From Streptomyces flavofungini (lineage in GTDB: Bacteria; Actinomycetota; Actinomycetes; Streptomycetales; Streptomycetaceae): 64,000 nucleotides of DNA. Made by a program: the position numbers and the translations under genes. The first letter of the stretch is position 1. The number at the start of each line of letters is the position of its first letter. The stretch covers positions 3,512,001 to 3,576,000 of the forward strand of contig NZ_CP128846.1 in assembly GCF_030388665.1 (NCBI RefSeq), written 5' to 3'. Below are positions 41,846 through 49,790 of the stretch, in pieces. The notes under the pieces were generated by a model. The model did not search any database. It worked only from the letters and a program-made list of their open reading frames with translations, and had not been told where the DNA came from.

Positions 41846-43132
41846 TCACGCCGTGGCCGTCTGCCTCACCCCGTTGCCGGGTGCCTGACCCTGGGCCGGG
41901 CTCGCCTTCTGGTTCTCCTCGTCCACCACCGAAGCCAGGCGCTGCACGTCCCGTGCCGTCCCCGTCACCCCCGACAGGAACCCCTGGGCGCGGGGCGAGG
42001 CCGAGTCCGTGAGCCAGGTCGGGTCGATGTCCATGACGGCGACCTTGACCTCGGTGCCCGCGAGGGCGAGGGGGAGGGTGTGGACGACGGTGGAGGGGAA
42101 GCTGAGGATGGTGCGGCCGATGGGTCCCCTGCGGGCGATGAGTTCGAGGGGGAGCTCGGGGCGGACGATCTGGAGGCCGGTGTCGACGGCCAGGCGGTGG
42201 AGTTTCTCCGCGCTCTCGCGGCGGTGCGCGAAGTAGCGGGCCGCGCCGTGCGTGCGGGCCAGCGCCCGCACCGCCTCGACGTAGCGGTCCAGGTCCACCA
42301 CGCCCGTCTCCACCAGGGACGTGCCGACCAGGTCCGCCCCCTTCGTGATGCGCGGCGGGCCGAAGCGCGCCCGCGTCCAGGCGAAGGCGTTGGCCGTGAC
42401 GGTCACCCCGTCCGGCGCCGACTCGATCGGCATCGACGAGAAGACCTCGACCTTGCGGTCGCCGCTCGGCGTGAGTCTGCGGCGCGCCTTGGACGACACC
42501 GGCATGAACACCATGTCCCGCGCGCCCGGGCGGCCCCCTCTGCGGTGCCAGCGCACCAGGCGTTCACCGCGCGCCAGTTGGGAGACGAACTCCATCGTCG
42601 CCGTGCCGTCGTCCACGACCACCAGGTCGCGTGCGCGCGTGATGGACAGGAGCAGTTGTACGTAGCGCGAGAACGGGTCGCCGATCACTATCCGCCGGGC
42701 CCTGCGCAGCGGACCCGCCAGGCCGCCGATCGTGTGGAAGGGCGCCGTCGTACCGCCCCGCGCCTCCTCCCAGCGCACGTGGAAGCCCTCCCCGCGCGCC
42801 AGTTCGCACATGCGGCGCAGCTGGCCCCGGGTCATGGGGTCGGTGGGCGAGAGGACGACCAGGGTCAGCTCCTCGGGCGCCTCGGGCGACTCGGGAGCCT
42901 CGGGCGGCTCCAGCGGGGGGTTCGTCGGGCGGTTCGTCGAGGGGCTCCCCGAGGGGCTCGCCCACTCGCTCACCGACTCGCTCACCGGCCGGTGCTCCTG
43001 CGGGGATTCGGCCCGCATCGCCGTATGCGCCCACTCCAGCACATTCAGCAGCTGCACCGGCGACTCCACGAACGCCAGCGTGCCCCCGTCGGTCGTCGTG
43101 GTGGCGGTGCGCCGAGCGCTTCGTACTGACAT
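41846..43132 (-). CDS. Polysialyltransferase-like glycosyltransferase
   Basis: A 428-residue cytoplasmic protein. The N-terminus LAFVESPVQLLNVLEWAH matches the start of the bacterial alpha-2,8-polysialyltransferase / GT52-related fold. VVVDDGTATMEF carries the acidic D/E-D/E-G motif, and LSFPSTVVHTLPLAL resembles the serine/threonine motif. The usual HP motif is not evident (YFAHRRESAEKL instead), so it is divergent. A Ser/Pro/Glu-rich insert lies at about 45-90. It is the last gene of a minus-strand run after neuA and neuB, behind a strong hairpin. It probably transfers sialic-acid-type residues to a cell-wall polymer; whether it initiates or elongates is unknown. Confidence 0.78.
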   Translation of the reverse strand: MSVRSARRTATTTTDGGTLAFVESPVQLLNVLEWAHTAMRAESPQEHRPVSESVSEWASPSGSPSTNRPTNPPLEPPEAPESPEAPEELTLVVLSPTDPMTRGQLRRMCELARGEGFHVRWEEARGGTTAPFHTIGGLAGPLRRARRIVIGDPFSRYVQLLLSITRARDLVVVDDGTATMEFVSQLARGERLVRWHRRGGRPGARDMVFMPVSSKARRRLTPSGDRKVEVFSSMPIESAPDGVTVTANAFAWTRARFGPPRITKGADLVGTSLVETGVVDLDRYVEAVRALARTHGAARYFAHRRESAEKLHRLAVDTGLQIVRPELPLELIARRGPIGRTILSFPSTVVHTLPLALAGTEVKVAVMDIDPTWLTDSASPRAQGFLSGVTGTARDVQRLASVVDEENQKASPAQGQAPGNGVRQTATA

Positions 43133-43212
43133 GGGTCCTCCCGTGCACTGCGGTGCGGCGGTCCCCCGTGGAGCCGCCGAAGCTCCGGCCACCGGGGCCG
43201 GAGCCGACGAAG

Positions 43213-43240
43213 CCGCGGTCTCCGGGAGCGGAGACCGCGG
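43213..43240 (-). terminator. Hairpin between neuB and the polysialyltransferase-like gene
   Basis: CCGCGGTCTCC and GGAGACCGCGG form a perfect 11-bp stem with a six-base loop; a second stem (GGCGCCCC/GGGGCGCC) lies at 43275-43299. These could terminate or attenuate transcription inside the operon, lowering the last gene's expression. Confidence 0.75.
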
Positions 43241-43350
43241 GGCGCGCCGCCCGGGACTGCGGGGCGCGGAAGCCGGCGCCCCGGTGGTCCGGGGGCGCCG
43301 GCGTACGGCTGGACGGAATCGGGTGTCCGCGGCCGTGTCCGACGCGGAGG

Positions 43351-44286
43351 TCAGACCGCGACCGGCTCGCGGTCGCCCGCCTCGGCGACGACGCCCGCGA
43401 CGCGGCGGAGCTTCTTCATCGGGCCGAGCTCGGACTCGTACACCTTCTTGACGCCGTCGCCGAGCGAGGCCTCGATGGTGCGGATGTCGCGGACGAGGCG
43501 GGACAGGCCCTGCGGCTCGACGGACGCGGCCTGGTCGGAGCCCCACATCGCGCGGTCCAGGGTGATGTGGCGCTCGACGAAGGTGGCGCCGAGGGCGACC
43601 GCGGCGAGGGTGGTCTGCAGGCCCGTCTCGTGGCCGGAGTAGCCGATCGGGACGTTCGGGTACTCGGCCTGGAGGGTGTTGATGACGCGGAGGTTCAGCT
43701 CCTCGGCCTTCGCCGGGTACGTCGACGTGGCGTGGCAGAGCAGGATGTTGTCCGAGCCGAGGACCTCCACGGCGTGGCGGATCTGCTTCGGCGTGGACAT
43801 GCCCGTGGAGAGGATGACCGTGCGGCCCGTCGCGCGCAGGGCGCGGAGGAGCTCGTCGTCCGTGAGGGAGGCGGAGGCGACCTTGTGGGCCGGGACGTCG
43901 AACTTCTCCAGGAAGGCGACGGCCTCGGTGTCCCACGGGGACGCGAACCAGTCGATGCCGCGCTTGGCGCAGTGCTCGCTGATGGCCTGGTACTCGGACT
44001 CGCCGAACTCCACGCGGTGGCGGTAGTCGATGTACGTCATCCGGCCCCAGGGGGTGTCGCGCTCGATGTCCCACTGGTCGCGCGGGGTGCAGATCTCCGG
44101 GGTGCGCTTCTGGAACTTCACCGCGTCGCAGCCGGCGTCGGCGGCCACGTCGATGAGCGCGAAGGCGTTCTCCAGGTCGCCGTTGTGGTTGATGCCGATC
44201 TCACCCGTGATGTAGACGGGGTGGCCGGGCCCTGCGGTCTTCGAACCGAACGTGCGCAGGCGGTCGTTGGAGGCCGTGTTGCTCAT
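43351..44286 (-). CDS. neuB: Sialic-acid-type synthase (NeuB family; probable Kdn-phosphate synthase)
   Basis: A 311-residue aldolase-type synthase that condenses phosphoenolpyruvate with a hexose derivative to form a nine-carbon keto-acid. Family motifs: ITGEIGINHNGDLENAFALI, GCDAVKFQKRTPE, ASASLTDDELLRAL, STGMSTPKQIRHAVE, LLCHATSTYPA, GYSGHETGLQTTLAAVALGA and VERHITLDRAMWGSD. Unlike typical NeuB it lacks the C-terminal SAF (antifreeze-like) domain, so it is about 35 residues shorter. The fused phosphatase of the next gene suggests a phosphorylated product such as Kdn-9-phosphate. It is 13 bp downstream of neuA. Confidence 0.93.
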   Translation of the reverse strand: MSNTASNDRLRTFGSKTAGPGHPVYITGEIGINHNGDLENAFALIDVAADAGCDAVKFQKRTPEICTPRDQWDIERDTPWGRMTYIDYRHRVEFGESEYQAISEHCAKRGIDWFASPWDTEAVAFLEKFDVPAHKVASASLTDDELLRALRATGRTVILSTGMSTPKQIRHAVEVLGSDNILLCHATSTYPAKAEELNLRVINTLQAEYPNVPIGYSGHETGLQTTLAAVALGATFVERHITLDRAMWGSDQAASVEPQGLSRLVRDIRTIEASLGDGVKKVYESELGPMKKLRRVAGVVAEAGDREPVAV

Positions 44287-44299
44287 GGGGGGACTTTCC

Positions 44300-45604
44300 T
44301 TAACTGTTGAGGGAGGGGCCGAGGATCCAGGCGGCGATCTCTCGGATCGCGCCGTCACCACCGGGGACGGAGGTGACCGCGCGTGCGGCGCCGCGTACGA
44401 CGTCGTGGGCGCTCGCGACCGCCACGGGCCAGCCGACGAGGCCGAAGCACGGGAGGTCATTGACGTCGTTGCCGACGTAGAGCACGCGCTCGGGAGCGAT
44501 GCCCTGCTCCTCGCACCACTGCTTCAGTGCGAGGTCTTTGCGGTCGATGCCGTGCAGGACGGGGATCTTGAGCTTGCGTCCGCGGGCGGCGACGACCGGG
44601 TTCTGTTCCGTGGACAGGATCAGCATCGTCAGGCCCGACCTGCGCAGGGCGGCGATGCCGAGGCCGTCACCGCGGTGCACGGTGACGAACTCCCGTCCGT
44701 CGGAGTCGATCAGCACCCTGTCGTCGGTCTGGGTGCCGTCGAAGTCGAGTACGACCGCGTCGATGTCGTCGCGGGTCGGCAGCGCCCCGTCGCGGTCCGC
44801 GTCGAAGAGCGGGGCGAGGGCGCGGGCGCGGGCGAGGTCGTGCGGGTCGTCGATCTCCAGGACCCGCGCGGGGTCGGTGCGGACGAGTTCCGTGTGCCCG
44901 AAGAAGCGGTGCTTGTGGGTACGGAAGCCGGTGGCGGCCATGCCGTAGACCGCGCCGGTCTCCAGGAGGTCCTGGGGGCGGTCCTGGCGGCGCGGCCGGA
45001 AGGACTTGTCGTGGTTGACGCCGTAGCCGCCGGAGGTGGTGGTGTCGGTGACGACCGTGGTCGTACCGCCCTCGGCCGCGGTGCGCTCGCCCTCGATGGC
45101 GGGCGGCTCGTCGCTGGCGTCGCGCCACACGAAGCCGTGGAAGGGCGCGACGGTGTGCGCGGTGTCGGCGCCGCCGCGGACGATCGCGCCGACCACGCCG
45201 TCGACGTCCTCGCGGACGATGAAGGGGCTGGTGCACTGCACGAGCAGGACCACGTCGACCGTGACGCCGTGCCGTTCCTCGTAGCCGTCCATGGCGTGCA
45301 GGACCGCGGCCTCGCTGGTCGCGGTGTCCCCGGCGATGGCGGCGGGGCGCAGCACGACCTCGGCTCCCGCGGACCGGGCGGTCTCGGCGATCACCGTGTC
45401 GTCGGTGGAGACGACGACGTCGGTGACCAGCGGCGAGGCCACGCAGGCGCGGATCGCGCGGGCCACCAGGGGGACGCCGCCGACCGGCGCGAGGTTCTTG
45501 GCGGGCACGCCCTTGGAGCCGCCGCGCGCGGGGATGACGGCGAGGACGCGGCGCGCCGGTTCGCCCTCCGGGTGGGACGGGCCCGCTGGGTGGGGCTTGG
45601 ACAT
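44300..45604 (-). CDS. neuA: CMP-sialate/Kdn synthetase fused to a HAD phosphatase
   Basis: A 434-residue bifunctional protein. The N-terminal 225 residues are an acylneuraminate cytidylyltransferase: VLAVIPARGGSKGVPAKNLA, TDVVVSTDDTVIAETARSAG, LLVQCTSPFI, ETGAVYGM. The C-terminal 170 residues are a HAD phosphatase of the KdsC/NeuA-phosphatase type: VVLDFDGTQTDDRVLID, LILSTEQN, YVGNDVNDLPCFGLVG. Together they would dephosphorylate the 9-phosphate and activate the sugar as CMP-sugar. GAAGGAGC precedes ATG 45604. An insert with TTVVTDTTTSGGYG lies at about 175-190. It leads the neuA-neuB-transferase run and is 220 bp downstream of another glycosyltransferase gene. Confidence 0.95.
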   Translation of the reverse strand: MSKPHPAGPSHPEGEPARRVLAVIPARGGSKGVPAKNLAPVGGVPLVARAIRACVASPLVTDVVVSTDDTVIAETARSAGAEVVLRPAAIAGDTATSEAAVLHAMDGYEERHGVTVDVVLLVQCTSPFIVREDVDGVVGAIVRGGADTAHTVAPFHGFVWRDASDEPPAIEGERTAAEGGTTTVVTDTTTSGGYGVNHDKSFRPRRQDRPQDLLETGAVYGMAATGFRTHKHRFFGHTELVRTDPARVLEIDDPHDLARARALAPLFDADRDGALPTRDDIDAVVLDFDGTQTDDRVLIDSDGREFVTVHRGDGLGIAALRRSGLTMLILSTEQNPVVAARGRKLKIPVLHGIDRKDLALKQWCEEQGIAPERVLYVGNDVNDLPCFGLVGWPVAVASAHDVVRGAARAVTSVPGGDGAIREIAAWILGPSLNS

Positions 45605-45825
45605 GGAGGCTCCTTCAGGGATGCCTGGTGGGGGGCTGGTCGGGGCGGCGGGCCCGGTGCGGGGGATGGATTCCGGGGTGGTCCTGGCGGGGGCGGTCGG
45701 CGCGGCCCTGCCGGGTCCCTGCGGGGGGATCGCGGCGGCCCGCGGCGGGTGCGACGGGAGCACGGCGCCCCCGGTCGGGTCCGACGAAGCCACAGAGCCC
45801 TCGGCGCTCACCGCCTCCGGCCCCC

Positions 45826-47187
45826 TCACAGCTCCCCCATCCGCCGGATCACCGGCGCGACCCGCTGCACGCCGTGCCGGTACGCCCCGCGCGCGGCGCT
45901 GCGGACGGCCTGGCGGACCGGGCCGGGGTCGCGGTCGGTGGCGGGGGCGCCGGGCAGCGGGGTGGCGTCCGGGCCCAGGTGGTGGCGGGCCAGGATGCCG
46001 GGGAGGTAGCCCGGGGCGGTGACCTGGGTGTAGTACGGCCGGATCGGCGGGAGCGAGCCCTCGCGGGCGCGGCCGGTCAGCTTCGCCACCCGCTCGCGGG
46101 CCGCGTCGAACGCCGTCTCGTACGCCCCGTCGGCGGCGACACCCTGGCGCGCGACCCAGTCGGGGTCGGGCTCGGGGCTCCGTCCGGCGTCGAGCTGGTC
46201 CCAGGAGGCGAGGCAGCCGGAGCCGATGAAGGCGTGGTTGCCGAGGGCCTCGCGGACGCCGAGGTCGGTGAGGACGGCCGTGGGGATGCGGCGGTGCAGC
46301 GCTTCGAGGGCGGCCGTGGAGCTGACGGTGACGAGCAGGTCGGTGCGGTCGAGGACCTCGCCCATGTGCCCGTAGACGAGGCGGAAGTTGGCGGGCTGCT
46401 CCGCGCCGCGCACCAGCTTCTGGTAGGGCAGCTCCTCGATGTGCGTGGTGTGCTCGCCGGGCTTGCTGCGCAGCTTGAGCAGGACCTCGCGCTCGGGGTG
46501 GCGGCGGGCGTGCTGGATGAGGCGGGACAGCAAGTAGGCCCGGTCGGCCCGCTTCTCCGGCACGGAGGGCTGGGCGGCGAAGACGACGGTGTACGGGTCG
46601 CGGGGGGCGTACGGCTCGCCGCCGAGGAACGGCAGCGCGGCCTCCACGACGCCGGACGCGTCGGCGCCCACGCCCTCGTACACGGCGCGGAACCGCTCCG
46701 CGTCCTGGCGGGAGTTGGCGAGGACGACGTCCGCGCCGTGCCGCAGGAGCAGTCCGTCGGCCAGCTTCTCGTAGACGACGCCGACGTAGCCGGTGACGAC
46801 GACGGGGCGCCGGGCCGCGCCGGCGAAGGCGCGGGCGAGGCCGTGCAGGACGGCCTGCACGGCGCCGCCGACGAGGGCGAGGACGATGATGTCGGGGACG
46901 TCGGGGACGTCGGGCGCGTCCTCGTCACGGCCGGACCCCACGGCGTTCAGGAACTCGATGGCGGTGACCTCGCGCATGCTGTCCGCGCGCACCCCGACCT
47001 CTTCGAGCTGGCGGGGGGTGGGGGTGGCCCGGCCGCGGAGCAGATAACCGTCGAGGCGGAGGCCCGGTGCGGCCCCGTCGCCCTCGGCGGCTCCCGTGAG
47101 GCGCTTCGCGGTGAGCGAGCCCCATTTCCACCGGGTGTCGGAGTCGGCGAGCACGGCGACTCGCGTCGTCTTGTTGCTTACTGGCAC
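45826..47187 (-). CDS. Putative glycosyltransferase (DUF6716-like) of the surface polymer locus
   Basis: A 453-residue cytoplasmic protein with a glycosyltransferase-B-like layout: N-terminal RVAVLADSDTRWKWGSLTAK, PVVVTGYVGVVYEKLADGLL, and a C-terminal half with EVLLKLRSKPGEHTTHIEE and LLVTVSSTAALEALHRRIPT. The SSTAALEA element is typical of nucleotide-sugar or polymer transferases and resembles the polysialyltransferase serine motif. The start is GTG 47187, preceded by the -10-like TAGCGT ending seven bases before it, suggesting a leaderless message. It heads the minus-strand operon and is divergent from a GT2 gene. Confidence 0.75.
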   Translation of the reverse strand: MPVSNKTTRVAVLADSDTRWKWGSLTAKRLTGAAEGDGAAPGLRLDGYLLRGRATPTPRQLEEVGVRADSMREVTAIEFLNAVGSGRDEDAPDVPDVPDIIVLALVGGAVQAVLHGLARAFAGAARRPVVVTGYVGVVYEKLADGLLLRHGADVVLANSRQDAERFRAVYEGVGADASGVVEAALPFLGGEPYAPRDPYTVVFAAQPSVPEKRADRAYLLSRLIQHARRHPEREVLLKLRSKPGEHTTHIEELPYQKLVRGAEQPANFRLVYGHMGEVLDRTDLLVTVSSTAALEALHRRIPTAVLTDLGVREALGNHAFIGSGCLASWDQLDAGRSPEPDPDWVARQGVAADGAYETAFDAARERVAKLTGRAREGSLPPIRPYYTQVTAPGYLPGILARHHLGPDATPLPGAPATDRDPGPVRQAVRSAARGAYRHGVQRVAPVIRRMGEL

Positions 47188-47194
47188 AGCGAAG

Positions 47195-47200
47195 ACGCTA
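47195..47200 (-). promoter_or_regulatory. -10-like box of the minus-strand polymer operon
   Basis: On the minus strand CCTAGCGTCT precedes GTG 47187 by seven bases. The other divergent gene has the near-identical CCTAACGTCT. Transcription would begin at or next to the start codon. Confidence 0.55.
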
Positions 47201-47239
47201 GGAAGGCATTCCGATTGATGGCCCAACTCAGGTGCAACA

Positions 47240-47311
47240 AACGGTTAACAGCATGCCGACGAATGGCGAAGGGGCCTGGCAAACGTGTGACGGGGTGCCC
47301 GGTTAACCGTT
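47240..47311. promoter_or_regulatory. Separated inverted repeat AACGGTTAAC / GTTAACCGTT in the divergent promoter
   Basis: A 10-bp sequence at 47240-47249 is the exact reverse complement of the one at 47302-47311, with 52 bp between. The pair lies between the two leaderless promoters of the polymer locus, one arm facing each operon. It looks like a regulator's paired sites. Confidence 0.55.
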
Positions 47312-47372
47312 CCGCCACGCTTCGTTCACCTGACATCCCACTGCGGGACAAGACGAATGCCGGGCCGACACC

Positions 47373-47378
47373 TAACGT
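47373..47378 (+). promoter_or_regulatory. -10-like box of the plus-strand polymer operon
   Basis: TAACGT within CCTAACGTCT ends seven bases before GTG 47386, mirroring the minus-strand promoter. No ribosome-binding site is visible between the box and the start. Confidence 0.55.
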
Positions 47379-47385
47379 CTCGCAC

Positions 47386-48366
47386 GTGGTTAAGCTCTCC
47401 GTCATCGTGCCGTTCTACAACGTGCAGCAATACGCGCCCGACACCTTGAAGTCCCTGCACGCGAACGTGCGTGGAGACTTCGAATTCATTTTCGTCGACG
47501 ACTGTTCGACGGACGAAACCCCGGACGTGCTCGAACGTGCCGCGCGCGAGCTCCCCGGCGCCGTGCACCTCAGACATGAGCAGAACGGGGGCCTGGCCAC
47601 GGCACGCAACACGGGTCTGGACGCGGCCCGCGGCGAGTACATCACCTTCCTCGACGGCGACGACTGGCTCGCGCCCGGATACTACGAGCAACTGCTCGGC
47701 GCGATCGAGGAGTTGGGCTGCGACTTCGTACGCACGGACCATGTGCAGTGCACCGCGCGGGCCCGCAGCGTGCACCGGGTGCCGCACGGTCTGCGCAACG
47801 TGGTCATGTCCCCGCGCGACGTGATCCTGCCCGCCGACCGCTCCACATCCGTGGACTACGCCTTCGCCTGGGCCGGGATGTACCACCGCCGCCTGCTCGA
47901 CCAAGGCCTGCTGCACTTCACCCACGGGCTGCGCACGGCCGAGGACCGGCCGTGGATCTGGCGGCTGCACCGGGAGGCGAAGTCGTTCGCCGCGGTGGGG
48001 CTGCTCGGTGTCTTCTACCGGCGCGGGGTCGCGTCGTCGCTCACGCAGATCGGCGACGTCCGCCAGCTCGACTTCATCAAGGCGTTCGACCAGGTGGTGC
48101 GGGAGACGGCGGAGGACCGTGACGCGGACGTGCTGCTCCCGAAGGCCGTGCGCACGTATTGCGCGATCATCTCCCACCATCTGGGATCCATCGAAAGGTT
48201 CGAGCCGGCCGTGGCCCGGAAACTGAAGTCGCTGAGCGCCGCCGCGCTCAAGCGCATGCCGCAGGGCGTCCTCGACGAGGCCCTGGACTCCATGGACGTC
48301 CAGCGCGCGACGCGGCTGCGCCGACTGCGCCGCCGTGCCGTCGGCGCCGGGGAGGTGGCCGCGTGA
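47386..48366 (+). CDS. GT2-family glycosyltransferase
   Basis: A 326-residue family-2 glycosyltransferase. LSVIVPFYNVQQYAPDTLKS opens the nucleotide-binding fold, FEFIFVDDCSTDETPDVLE gives the first aspartates, NGGLATARNTGLDAARGEYI and FLDGDDWLAPGYYEQ the DxD region. The C-terminal 120 residues are basic (AALKRMPQ, RRLRRRAVG). Such enzymes transfer sugars from nucleotide donors to polymers on the cytoplasmic face of the membrane. GTG 47386 gives a start right at the fold; the frame is open far upstream on the complementary strand of other genes and is not used. It overlaps the next transferase gene (GTGA). Confidence 0.9.
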   Translation: MVKLSVIVPFYNVQQYAPDTLKSLHANVRGDFEFIFVDDCSTDETPDVLERAARELPGAVHLRHEQNGGLATARNTGLDAARGEYITFLDGDDWLAPGYYEQLLGAIEELGCDFVRTDHVQCTARARSVHRVPHGLRNVVMSPRDVILPADRSTSVDYAFAWAGMYHRRLLDQGLLHFTHGLRTAEDRPWIWRLHREAKSFAAVGLLGVFYRRGVASSLTQIGDVRQLDFIKAFDQVVRETAEDRDADVLLPKAVRTYCAIISHHLGSIERFEPAVARKLKSLSAAALKRMPQGVLDEALDSMDVQRATRLRRLRRRAVGAGEVAA

Positions 48367-49790
48367 TCCCCGCAGGTCAGGCCGTGCGCGACCCGCACGC
48401 CGCCGCCCTCGCCGCCGCGCGCCCCGACGCCCGCCGCCGCACCACGCAGATCTTCTTCGCGTCCACGCTGTACGGCGTCGCCACCCTGGCCGCCGCCCTG
48501 GACGCCGACCGCTTCGGCCCGGCCGACCGGCGCGTCCTGCTGATCGCCAACAACGCGGCGACGCCGGAGACCACGCCGTCCGTCGACACGATGCCCGGCT
48601 TCGAGCGGCTGCGCGGCCGCTTCGACGACGTCCTGTCCTGGAACGAGGCCATCTCGCCGTTCCACCCGGGCAGTTGGTCCCCCCGCGGCGACGACCTGCC
48701 GCTGTGGCAGCGCTATCTGCGGCTCGCCTGGGACCTCGGCGACGACAACGTCGAGCTGGCCGTGGAGTCCATCCAGGTCAACCCGGCGCTCGCGCTCGCG
48801 CAGATCTTCACGGGCGCGCCCGTCGACGTCTACGCCGACGGCCTGATGAGCTACGGCCCCACCCGCAACAAGATCGACCCGCTGGTCGGCACCCGGGTGC
48901 GGCGGCTGCTCCACCTCGACCTGGTGCCCGGCCTGAAGCCGCTGCTCCTCACCGAGTTCGGCGTCGAGCCCGAGCTCGTGCCGACCGACACCTTCCTGAA
49001 GGTCCTCGGTGAACTCGCCGACAGCGAGGCCGATTCGGGCTCCCTGGACGCGCTGTCGCGGATCGCGGAGCCCGCGCTGCTGCTCGGCCAGTACCTCTCC
49101 GCCCTCACCATCCTCACCGCCGACGAGGAGGAGGAACTGCACGCGCGGATGCTGCGCGGCGCGGCGGCGCTCGGGCACAAGAAGGTGGTGTTCAAGCCCC
49201 ACCCGACGGCCCCCGCGCGCTGGTCGCGGCAGTTGGAGCAGGAGGCCGAGCGGCTCGGCGTGGAGCTGACCGTCCTGGACACGCCGGTGCTCGCCGAGGT
49301 GCTGTACCAGCGGCTGCGGCCCGCCCTCGTCGTCGGCTGCTTCTCCACGGCGCTGCTGACCGCCTCCGCGTTCTACGACCTGCCGGTGGCGCGCATCGGC
49401 ACGGAGACGCTCCTGGAGCGCCTGAAGCCGTACGAGAACAGCAACCGCGTCCCGGTCACCCTGGTCGACGCGCTGCTGCCCGACCTCGGCGACCGCGAGG
49501 CCGTCTCCGGGCGGCGCGCGGAGCCGGACACGGCGGCGCTGAGCGGTCTGGTGCGCGCCGTGGGCTTCGCCATGCAGCCCAAGATCTACCCGAGCCTGCG
49601 CCCCGCCACGGAGCGCTATCTCGCCGCGCACCTGAACGAGCGCACCTGGCGGTACTTCAAGAAGCGCAGGCTGACCGCGCTCGCGCTGCCGGGCGGCATC
49701 CCGGTGCAGCTCGCGTTCATCCCGCGCAACGCGGCGGTGCGCAAGGTCGCGCGGCGGGCCCGGTCGATCAAGCGGGCGGCGCTGGGCTGA
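48363..49790 (+). CDS. Alpha-2,8-polysialyltransferase family protein
   Basis: A 475-residue protein with the hallmark motifs of bacterial polysialyltransferases: VDVYADGLMSYGP (acidic-Gly motif), VVFKPHPTAPARW (HP motif), and LVVGCFSTALLTASAFYDLP (serine/threonine motif). These enzymes add sialic-acid-type residues from CMP-sugars to a growing chain. The N-terminal segment RTTQIFFASTLYGVATLAAA is the usual fold start. It starts with GTG inside the GT2 stop. The last 60 residues are strongly basic, perhaps for membrane contact. Its final 23 bases overlap the convergent sialidase gene. Confidence 0.88.
   Translation: MIPAGQAVRDPHAAALAAARPDARRRTTQIFFASTLYGVATLAAALDADRFGPADRRVLLIANNAATPETTPSVDTMPGFERLRGRFDDVLSWNEAISPFHPGSWSPRGDDLPLWQRYLRLAWDLGDDNVELAVESIQVNPALALAQIFTGAPVDVYADGLMSYGPTRNKIDPLVGTRVRRLLHLDLVPGLKPLLLTEFGVEPELVPTDTFLKVLGELADSEADSGSLDALSRIAEPALLLGQYLSALTILTADEEEELHARMLRGAAALGHKKVVFKPHPTAPARWSRQLEQEAERLGVELTVLDTPVLAEVLYQRLRPALVVGCFSTALLTASAFYDLPVARIGTETLLERLKPYENSNRVPVTLVDALLPDLGDREAVSGRRAEPDTAALSGLVRAVGFAMQPKIYPSLRPATERYLAAHLNERTWRYFKKRRLTALALPGGIPVQLAFIPRNAAVRKVARRARSIKRAALG

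Noticed and set aside
43133..44074. Extension of the polysialyltransferase-like gene to 742 codons
   Set aside because: The extra part is antisense-like sequence across neuB and two hairpins; ATG 43132 with GGGAGGA upstream is natural.
45628..47385. N-terminal extension of the GT2 gene by nearly 600 codons
   Set aside because: The extra sequence is antisense to two minus-strand genes and is low-complexity; GTG 47386 starts right at the GT-A fold after a -10 box.
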